This document shows, in pieces, positions 57,011 through 63,343 of a stretch of 63,343 nucleotides of DNA. This DNA is from a virus. The translations under genes and the position numbers were made by a program. Where the stretch lies: IMG/VR virus record IMGVR_UViG_3300027749_002909, positions 1-63,343 of that record. The stretch is one strand, 5' to 3'. Each line of letters opens with the position of its first letter. The stretch's first letter is position 1. The notes under the pieces are model-generated. The model was not told where the DNA came from, did no database searches, and worked only from the letters and a program-made list of their open reading frames with translations.

Positions 57011-60000
57011 TTATGCTGACACAGTAGTTGAGCTTGGCGGTGGTTTACCGGTAGTTAATGTGTATAGTTTATTTCGTGCAGTTAGTAACTTTTTATCTAA
57101 TTCGTCTAGATTGTTTTTAGCTGTTGCAACTGCTTGTTCTAGTGTAGATATAGCAGGATCACCCTGTGGTAAATCTTGTTTAGCTGTGCTAAGTGCATAT
57201 CTCGCATTTGCTACAGCCCTAGATAAATCAAAACGAGAATCAGCTAATGTTGCAATTTCTTTTGAAGTTGCATCATATGTATCAATTTCAGCTTGTGATA
57301 GGTCGCGACTGGGATTAGCAACAAGTCCTGAGAAGTTTGGTCTTGGTATCTTTGGATCACCTAATAATGAGTTAATCTGTGAAGTAATTTCACTTCTATC
57401 TACAGTATTTGTGGCAACAGTTGGTAACTTTATTGATACCGGGCCAGCTGCACTTAATGCACTAATATTAGATTGCAACTGTGCCGATGCACCAGCTGGT
57501 AAGCCAGCTGATACTAGGGCTGTTAAACTTTCTTGTCCACCTGCTATTTTATCTGATAATGCGCTTAGTGAACTTGGTATACTTGGAATAGCTGAACCAG
57601 TAAGACTTGCTAGACTTGGTAGTCTACCGGCTGACGCACTTACTAGACTGCTAGCTGCACTTGTTGCTGATGAAATTCCATTAACTGCAGCCGCAGATGC
57701 ATTTGACGCAACGCCAGATACACCTGCTAGTGAAGGTAACTTATTAACAGCGCCACTAGCAGAATTTACAAGTGAAGAAACAGCTCCGGCTCCTCCGGGT
57801 AGTGCATTTACTCCACTAGCAATTGAATTGGTAATTGATGATGGAGAGATTACTATAGCCCCTGCAGTGGTTGCCGGTGTACCTGCCGCAACGCCAACAG
57901 AAGATGCTATTGCAGCAGCACCCGATGCAACACCGGCTGTTGCCGCCGTAACACTTGCTGCTGCATCTGCTATGATTGGTGTTGCGGCTGCTGCCTCAGT
58001 CTTGGCTTGAGCTTCTGCATTGCTTTTGGCAATCGCTTTTAAATCTTGAGGAACACCGGGTTTAAATGCTTTAAATGACGCTGTAATTGCTGAGAATGCT
58101 GAACCAGCAATTCCTTTTGCAGCATCAATTACTCCGCTCAAGCCTTCGCTTGCTGATTTGCTTAGCCCACTCAGTGACAACGCTATTGAACTTAATCCAC
58201 CCGTTGCGTTTGTTGCTAAATTAGCAGCAGATTTTCCGCCGGCAATTGCATTAGATACTGCACTTGGTACTCCACCTGCTGCTGCTGCCGCTAATGTACT
58301 AGTAACACCCGTAATATTATTAGTAGATGCTGCGTTCTTCACAAAGTCTGTTGTAGAACTTAGGCCCACTTGTGAAACAGAATTTACTAAACCAGCAACT
58401 ACTGCAGGTGATTCATTACCAGTAATAAGTCCTGATTGTTGTAATGAAGTTTGTGCTTGTTGGAAGTTTTGAACCTGTGCTGACACTTGAGCAGGTATGT
58501 TTTGAGTAAAAGCTGCAAGTGTTTCTGCACCGGGTTTCCCTGTAAACAAATTATCAGTCATTGCAGCTTTTACAGTTGAACCTGATTGTACTAACCCAGT
58601 AACTAGTGCGGCTGAACCGGTTTTTAGTACGCCGGCAGTTTCCATTTGTTGTGGTGTCATTGCTAATTTACCTACCGCTGCGTTTACTTGCCCAGTTGCA
58701 TCAGTAATAACTCCCGATCCACTTGTAACCACCTCTGGATTTGCAGCCGCTGCTTGAGTGGCTACTCCACTGACCATAGAACCAGTTACGTTTTTGTCTA
58801 ATGCTTTACTTGTAGCTTCAGTAACAGGTACCGTTGATGCGTTTGCTGTACTAGTAGGGTTAGTTGGTGTAGCTGGCGTACTGTTATTTGTAGCAGCAAC
58901 AGCCGGTGGAGGAGGTGTTGGCAATTCTGAACTTGCATTGTTGCTAACTTTGACATCAACTCCTTGGTTGGCATTTGCCCAAGGTGCATGAGCCGGTGCT
59001 CGGCTCACAATAGATAATAATTTGCCTGGTGCTGCTGCATATCCCTTCACTGGATCTGACAATGTATCGGCGTGTGCTACAAGAGGTATCAATGGAGTGA
59101 ATGCTGGTGTGACTGATGTAGACCCAGTATTAAGATTTACTTTTTTACCATTAATATACATGATGCCCTCGCTAGCGTAAGAACCTTCGCCAGCTGCTGC
59201 CATACTCATGGCACCGGTAACTTTAACAGTATATTTACCTATTGTGTATCCACTAAAATTTCCGCCTGCTCTCCAAGCTATATTATTTTCAGCATTTATG
59301 TTTATGTTATCTGCTGCAATGTTTAAATCTTTTTTAGCATTTATATTAATATTATTATCAGCATGTAAGTTCAAATCACCCTGAGTTCTAATGTTAACAC
59401 TGTTGGTTGAGTACATATCAATAGTACCCTCTTTACCCAACTCTATCCAACTTTGTCCATTACTATGAATTATATGCAGACACTGACCATCATCACTCAT
59501 CAGTATTTGATGACCCAATGCAGTTCTAAGTCGTATCAACTGATCTTTACCCAATACAGTGCCGTCATCCATTACGATGCTGTGTCCACCTCTACGAGCA
59601 ATAACAGCTAGTGTTTCTTTTTCTCCCTTAATACCCTTTGATATAATATCATCATCATTATATCCACCTTGAAAAATAGGTCTTCCTGGAGTACTAACTC
59701 CCCAACCAACACGTGATGGACTTTCACGTAATGCGCTACTTGATACTGGTCCTCTAATAGGATCTCTAATCAACCCTTGCTGAGTATAAATGCTTGCAGA
59801 AAAACTATGTACAGGTTTAGCTTTATTTAAAAAATCTGCACTATTGGTAATTGCCGGATTATTTGTGTTTAAATTAGTTGTGGGTAGTTTAGTAGAGCCA
59901 CCTAAACTTTTTGCTTCACCCTCATTCAGTGTAACATTTTCTGATGATCCTATTGCAGGGACCATTTGTAACACTTCTGGTTTGGGAACTCCGCCTATGT

Positions 60001-60364
60001 AATAACCATAACTCATATCACCGTTGATGAATATACAAATTACTATGCTACCTATGTCAGGTGGACTATACCACATACCGTAAGAACTCGGATTTTCTGT
60101 ATAACTTCCATAAGTATCTTTACCTCCGCTAGCCTCAGTGTTGCCAAAAAACGGAACCATCATGCCCACTGTAGTCCAACTGGAACTATCATCTGGGTCA
60201 GGTGCACCAAAGTCTGAAATATAAACTTGTAATCTACCTGAACGAACAGCGTCAATGTTATTCTTTACTACCCCCAGTACCGGTACTGAACGTATTACGC
60301 CGCCGCCGGCATCGGGTTTACTTTCTTTGGTTGCACCAATTGGTTTAAAATAATTTTGTGGCAT
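57011..60364 (-). CDS. Baseplate central spike protein, gp5-like without lysozyme
   Basis: 1,117 residues. An OB-fold-like N-terminal part (VLGVVKNNIDAVRSGRLQVY … WTTVGMMVPFFG … DIGSIVICIFINGD, about 28-120) is followed by a linker and then the repeating segment IELGKEGTIDMYSTNSVNIR, LNLHADNNININAKKD, LNIAADNININAEN (about 298-362), the beta-prism that forms the membrane-piercing needle. No lysozyme domain with a Glu/Asp/Thr triad is seen between them. From about residue 460 to 1000 the protein is Ala/Ser/Val/Gly-rich and low in complexity, then a charged helical end. That tail is unusual for a gp5 homologue. It may be flexible or bind other hub parts. Confidence 0.8.
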   Translation of the reverse strand: MPQNYFKPIGATKESKPDAGGGVIRSVPVLGVVKNNIDAVRSGRLQVYISDFGAPDPDDSSSWTTVGMMVPFFGNTEASGGKDTYGSYTENPSSYGMWYSPPDIGSIVICIFINGDMSYGYYIGGVPKPEVLQMVPAIGSSENVTLNEGEAKSLGGSTKLPTTNLNTNNPAITNSADFLNKAKPVHSFSASIYTQQGLIRDPIRGPVSSSALRESPSRVGWGVSTPGRPIFQGGYNDDDIISKGIKGEKETLAVIARRGGHSIVMDDGTVLGKDQLIRLRTALGHQILMSDDGQCLHIIHSNGQSWIELGKEGTIDMYSTNSVNIRTQGDLNLHADNNININAKKDLNIAADNININAENNIAWRAGGNFSGYTIGKYTVKVTGAMSMAAAGEGSYASEGIMYINGKKVNLNTGSTSVTPAFTPLIPLVAHADTLSDPVKGYAAAPGKLLSIVSRAPAHAPWANANQGVDVKVSNNASSELPTPPPPAVAATNNSTPATPTNPTSTANASTVPVTEATSKALDKNVTGSMVSGVATQAAAANPEVVTSGSGVITDATGQVNAAVGKLAMTPQQMETAGVLKTGSAALVTGLVQSGSTVKAAMTDNLFTGKPGAETLAAFTQNIPAQVSAQVQNFQQAQTSLQQSGLITGNESPAVVAGLVNSVSQVGLSSTTDFVKNAASTNNITGVTSTLAAAAAGGVPSAVSNAIAGGKSAANLATNATGGLSSIALSLSGLSKSASEGLSGVIDAAKGIAGSAFSAITASFKAFKPGVPQDLKAIAKSNAEAQAKTEAAAATPIIADAAASVTAATAGVASGAAAIASSVGVAAGTPATTAGAIVISPSSITNSIASGVNALPGGAGAVSSLVNSASGAVNKLPSLAGVSGVASNASAAAVNGISSATSAASSLVSASAGRLPSLASLTGSAIPSIPSSLSALSDKIAGGQESLTALVSAGLPAGASAQLQSNISALSAAGPVSIKLPTVATNTVDRSEITSQINSLLGDPKIPRPNFSGLVANPSRDLSQAEIDTYDATSKEIATLADSRFDLSRAVANARYALSTAKQDLPQGDPAISTLEQAVATAKNNLDELDKKLLTARNKLYTLTTGKPPPSSTTVSA

Positions 60365-60366
60365 GA

Positions 60367-62901
60367 TTAATAAATTCCCCCAGTAGAATTGTATCCACCG
60401 TCATCATCTTGTACTCTACCAGTTTTAGTAGGTACAGTTTTCGTTTGATTTTGAGAATATTTTAAGTTGGGAGAATTAAAAGCAACTACTCCATCAATTG
60501 TATCCTCCGGAGCAGTATAAGGAGTATTTTGAGTAAAGCCAGTTTCAGCCTTTGCCAAAAGGGAGTTTGCAGCCTTTAATCTATTTATTTCAGCTTGACT
60601 TTGAAATTGATCTGCAACCAATCCAGTTGGACTAGCAGTTGGACTAGCAGCTGGTCTACCGGCATCAGTCTTAGTTTCATCAGTTTTTGACAAATCACTT
60701 TGAGTCAAATCTAACTCTTGTTCAAATTTTCCACCTTGAAATGTGCTACGTGCAACTTTAACCAGATAGCTTATACCGCCTCCTCGCTTGGCTATTTGTG
60801 CCTGTATATCATCGGAGTATTTATAAAATAATATTGAATCATTAATACTCATCAAACCGGTAGAGTTTTTATAATCTTGTGGTTCTTTGAAATTGATTTC
60901 TATAAAAACCTGTCCTCCGTTTGGATTTACTGTATACCCGTCAGGTCCATAAAATCTATTATATACCTCTCGTACACTGCTTGCTGAAGTAGTCATTAGA
61001 AAATCAGGATCTCCTAAAATTTTTATTTTACCTTCGGCATATGCACCGGGCTCAAACAGACTAGTCAAATATGAGTTTTGTGATTGTTTTCCATCACCTT
61101 GTGCACCTGTTTTGGATTGATTTTGTTCTTTATTAGCCTTAGTAGGTATTTGTTGGCTTCCAACATGTGATTGTTCATTTATAGAAGGAGATATTGCAAC
61201 GTTAAAGTATGCTTGGTCAAAAGTTAGTTGAAAACTCAACACCTCACTATTTTTTCCAGTAAATGTGTATTCATATCGCTTGAACGGTCCATAGTATGGA
61301 GGAGTTTTTTTAATGTAAGGACTAGTGACTACTGGTGTTGAGTAGGGTTGAAAGACATAATTGATTTCATATGCAAAATCACTTTGTTTTTCATCCCAAC
61401 CTAAATTTGTTATTTCGGGTGTTACATTATACCAAGATATATTATTCTTTCCTGCAGTAGGTACCTCACCTTCAGATTCGTCATTTGATTTATAAATTAC
61501 AGTCAACGCATTTTCTAAAAAAGCACTTTGTGTTATAACTTGCTGTATAGCTTGCAATATTGGAGTACCGCGCATAATAGTAATTTGTCTTTCATTTGGC
61601 ACGGGTTTGGCAGATTCTTCTGTTATTATATTTGATTCTGCTGTATTTGCAGCATTATTCATTTTCCATTTTAATTTATCTAAATCAGCCTCGCTAACAA
61701 TACTAGCTTGTCCTATCGTTTGATCAGTGTCTCCTAAGTAAGTAACTTTATACCTATTGGGTTTTTGAATCTTACCTTCATTAAATAACTTTATTTGGTC
61801 GTTATTGAGTTTGGTAAACATACCTATTTTACCATCAGAGTTGCCCATAAATGCATCATCAACTGTGCCACCTATCATGGTTACACCGTTATCTAATATA
61901 CCATTTTTAGTACCAAGTACTTCGCTTATTATTGGGGGGACGGCTGTACAATGATAAACCACGGCTTTCCCATCTAGTTTAAATTTAAGATCTTGTATTT
62001 TAATATCATAGAACCGTTGATAAACTCCATTAGCATTACCAGCTGGATCACCGTTATATCCTATTTCATCCTTAGAACTTATTAAGTTGCCATCTTTGTC
62101 GTATCCTTGAAATCTGATACCTAATATAAAAAATTGTCTTTGTGGATTTTCTACTTTGTTTGAGTTTGAAGGAGTTGTATTTGATCCGGCTGTTGGCGCG
62201 GGTGTTCCTTGGCTAGCTAATAAATCATCCCGTGCATTTTGACCGGTAACCGGCGTTCCTTGGCTAGCTAATAAATCATCCCGTGCATTTTGACCGGTGG
62301 CTGAAGAAACCGAGCTAGCTGAAGAAGTCGGACTAGCCGAAGCTGTTGAACCAGCATTAAGAGCATCTAATGCTTTTTTTAAATTTGATAAAAAAGAGAA
62401 TCCATATGGTTCAATAATATCAAAAGTTATTTCTTCAATGCCAGTTGATGTTTGAGTTGTTTTACCACTGATATTTGAGAGAATTTTTAAATTATCTATA
62501 TAATAATCTAACTCAAAACCAGAGGCACGTTTAGAAGTAGAATTATTAATACCACCACTTTGTGCAACCAAAAAAACGCCTTTATTTGGATCAGCGGGTG
62601 TTTGAAAAGATGTAATATCTTTTCTACCTGATAATATAAAGTCATTATAAGCAGTAGGTGTTATCATGTATAATGATATTTGATACGTATAATTGCTAAA
62701 GTTTCCTAGGGGATTTTGTAGTCGCTTGCCGGGTGCAGAGTTGGAAGTAGGACCGGGGCGGGCAGCGGCTGTGGTTGGAGTTGCTAGCGCCTCTATTCTA
62801 GCTTGACCAAGCTGCGACGGGTCAAGAAATTGATTTGGTGGATTTTGTTTATCATCATTCGCCCCGCCGGAAGCTATATATACTTCATCGTGAATTGCCA
62901 T
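60367..62901 (-). CDS. Baseplate hub-type structural protein
   Basis: 844 residues. The Pro/Ala-rich N-terminus leads to NYTYQISLYMITPTAYNDFI and FLVAQSGGINNSTSKRASGF, then a low-complexity Ser/Ala linker (about 190-245) with a duplicated 17-residue unit. After that come YNGDPAGNANGVYQRFYDIK, ENALTVIYKS, ISWYNVTPEI and PPYYGPFKRYEYTFTG. Large proteins of this kind sit next to gp5 in jumbo and marine myophages and are detected in virions. A gp27-like hub role is inferred from position only. ATG follows the gp53-like stop directly. It ends 3 nt before the spike gene start. Confidence 0.6.
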   Translation of the reverse strand: MAIHDEVYIASGGANDDKQNPPNQFLDPSQLGQARIEALATPTTAAARPGPTSNSAPGKRLQNPLGNFSNYTYQISLYMITPTAYNDFILSGRKDITSFQTPADPNKGVFLVAQSGGINNSTSKRASGFELDYYIDNLKILSNISGKTTQTSTGIEEITFDIIEPYGFSFLSNLKKALDALNAGSTASASPTSSASSVSSATGQNARDDLLASQGTPVTGQNARDDLLASQGTPAPTAGSNTTPSNSNKVENPQRQFFILGIRFQGYDKDGNLISSKDEIGYNGDPAGNANGVYQRFYDIKIQDLKFKLDGKAVVYHCTAVPPIISEVLGTKNGILDNGVTMIGGTVDDAFMGNSDGKIGMFTKLNNDQIKLFNEGKIQKPNRYKVTYLGDTDQTIGQASIVSEADLDKLKWKMNNAANTAESNIITEESAKPVPNERQITIMRGTPILQAIQQVITQSAFLENALTVIYKSNDESEGEVPTAGKNNISWYNVTPEITNLGWDEKQSDFAYEINYVFQPYSTPVVTSPYIKKTPPYYGPFKRYEYTFTGKNSEVLSFQLTFDQAYFNVAISPSINEQSHVGSQQIPTKANKEQNQSKTGAQGDGKQSQNSYLTSLFEPGAYAEGKIKILGDPDFLMTTSASSVREVYNRFYGPDGYTVNPNGGQVFIEINFKEPQDYKNSTGLMSINDSILFYKYSDDIQAQIAKRGGGISYLVKVARSTFQGGKFEQELDLTQSDLSKTDETKTDAGRPAASPTASPTGLVADQFQSQAEINRLKAANSLLAKAETGFTQNTPYTAPEDTIDGVVAFNSPNLKYSQNQTKTVPTKTGRVQDDDGGYNSTGGIY
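62204..62298 (-). repeat. 51-bp tandem duplication in the hub-type gene
   Basis: 44 bases at 62204-62247 recur exactly at 62255-62298, a period of 51 bp. They encode two copies of TGQNARDDLLASQGTP in a low-complexity linker, in frame. Perfect identity suggests a recent slip or recombination event. Confidence 0.85.
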
Positions 62902-63213
62902 TTAAATTCCCAATACTTGTTTTAATGCATCTAACTTGGGCAAGTAGATACCAACGCCTTCAATGAAATCAAAATATGGATCTTTTAATCTATTTGGATT
63001 TCTACTTGCAAAAACCCACCACAATCTACTATCACTATATAAATCATATGCCAATGTGTCAGGTCTAAATGCATATACTGAAGTTATTTGCCAGTATATA
63101 TCAGAGGGTTCAAGTGGTATTTGTCTATTGATCATAACGTCTAAAAAGGTGTTATTGACTATTCCAGTATTATAATAGGGGCTACTTGCTGGATATAAAT
63201 TATTAGCTGCCAT
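62902..63213 (-). CDS. Baseplate wedge protein, gp53-like
   Basis: 103 residues from ATG at 63213. A GGAGGA site lies 8 nt upstream, and the ATG overlaps the preceding stop as TAATG, so a TTG two codons earlier is rejected. The run PSDIYWQITSVYAFRPDTLAYDLYSDSRLWWVFASRNPN is the gp53 pattern, including the LysM-like 'D-LAYDLYGD.RLWW' core. Then comes DPYFDFIEGVGIYLPK. T4 gp53 (196 residues) links wedges to the hub; this copy is shorter and keeps just the core. Confidence 0.85.
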   Translation of the reverse strand: MAANNLYPASSPYYNTGIVNNTFLDVMINRQIPLEPSDIYWQITSVYAFRPDTLAYDLYSDSRLWWVFASRNPNRLKDPYFDFIEGVGIYLPKLDALKQVLGI

Positions 63214-63343
63214 TACCAAATTCCTCCACCGGCACGTTGAGTGCCTCTTAATAATGCACCAGTGGCATATTCTTTTAAACTAAACTTATTACTAATGTCA
63301 TTTCGGGTAACAATCGGTGCTGCTGTTAATGTTATACTTATTT
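63213..63343 (-). CDS. C-terminus of an unidentified protein (cut by window edge)
   Basis: A frame enters from the right edge and ends at TAA (63215-63213). The last 42 or so residues include VTRNDISNKFSLKEYATG and end LLRGTQRAGGGIW. Its stop overlaps the gp53-like start. The N-terminus is outside the window and the family is not recognised. By position it should be another virion or baseplate gene. Confidence 0.55.
   Translation of the reverse strand, partial: ISITLTAAPIVTRNDISNKFSLKEYATGALLRGTQRAGGGIW

Noticed and set aside
57060-58991. Long plus-strand ORFs (316, 104 and 77 codons) opposite the spike gene
   Set aside because: They mirror the Ala/Ser-rich coding sequence, whose complement rarely forms stops. 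They lack starts with ribosome sites and any motif.
1-63343. CRISPR arrays, integrase, transposase or attachment sites
   Set aside because: I saw no spaced direct repeats of CRISPR type, no insertion-sequence ends and no recombinase motifs; the repeats present are coding.

Overview
The window is part of a large tailed phage genome with a contractile, T4-like tail. It carries homologues of baseplate wedge gp53, central spike gp5, wedge gp25 and wedge gp6, followed by a 6,242-residue structural giant and fibre genes. Every gene I can support is on the minus strand, so transcription runs from high to low coordinates. Genes are tightly packed and many start/stop pairs overlap as ATGA or TAATG. 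The DNA is AT-rich. The host is not given. A circularly permuted (two-piece) tmRNA whose tag ends in FALAA resembles betaproteobacterial tags, so an aquatic betaproteobacterium is a reasonable guess, but this is inference.

Layout in transcription order. (1) 63343-53109: baseplate genes (C-terminus of an unidentified gene, gp53-like, a hub-type structural protein, gp5-like spike without a recognisable lysozyme domain, gp25-like, gp6-like). (2) 53080-34352: one 18.7-kb gene for a modular protein with FG-GAP-like and BNR/Ycf48-like repeats and many copies of a small beta module. (3) 34337-30344: small ORF, structural protein, fibre with an auto-processing-type C-terminus, and two tandem paralogous appendage proteins sharing a perfect 60-nt block. 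(4) 30294-6824: about 23 kb of glycan and radical chemistry: three glycosyltransferase-like proteins, four consecutive twitch-domain radical SAM proteins, another radical SAM protein, a B12-binding-type radical SAM protein, two FkbM methyltransferases, a GDP-mannose 3,5-epimerase-like enzyme, a UDP-sugar dehydrogenase fused to a second domain, two SGNH-like proteins, a NodU/TobZ-type carbamoyltransferase and a 987-residue protein made of eight repeated modules. (5) 6676-3596: two secreted proteins (one with fourteen 22-residue Cys repeats) and a membrane-anchored coiled-coil protein. (6) 3572-2978: a 43-codon ORF, then a permuted tmRNA gene whose intervening segment contains a DUF6356-like membrane-protein ORF, closed by a UUCG-loop terminator. 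(7) 2935-1: GNAT-like protein, GIY-YIG-like nuclease behind a near-consensus sigma70 promoter, and a run of small early-type genes (WGR-like, ribbon-helix-helix-like, membrane protein cut by the window edge).

How it may fit together (inference): the cluster in (4) sits immediately downstream of the fibre genes in the same direction. It looks able to build, oxidise, epimerise, methylate, carbamoylate and transfer unusual sugars, either onto virion appendages or onto the host surface. Repeated ATAAATA-type octamers before late genes suggest a T4-like late promoter. The tmRNA locus with a protein-coding ORF between its two RNA pieces is the most unusual arrangement in the window.
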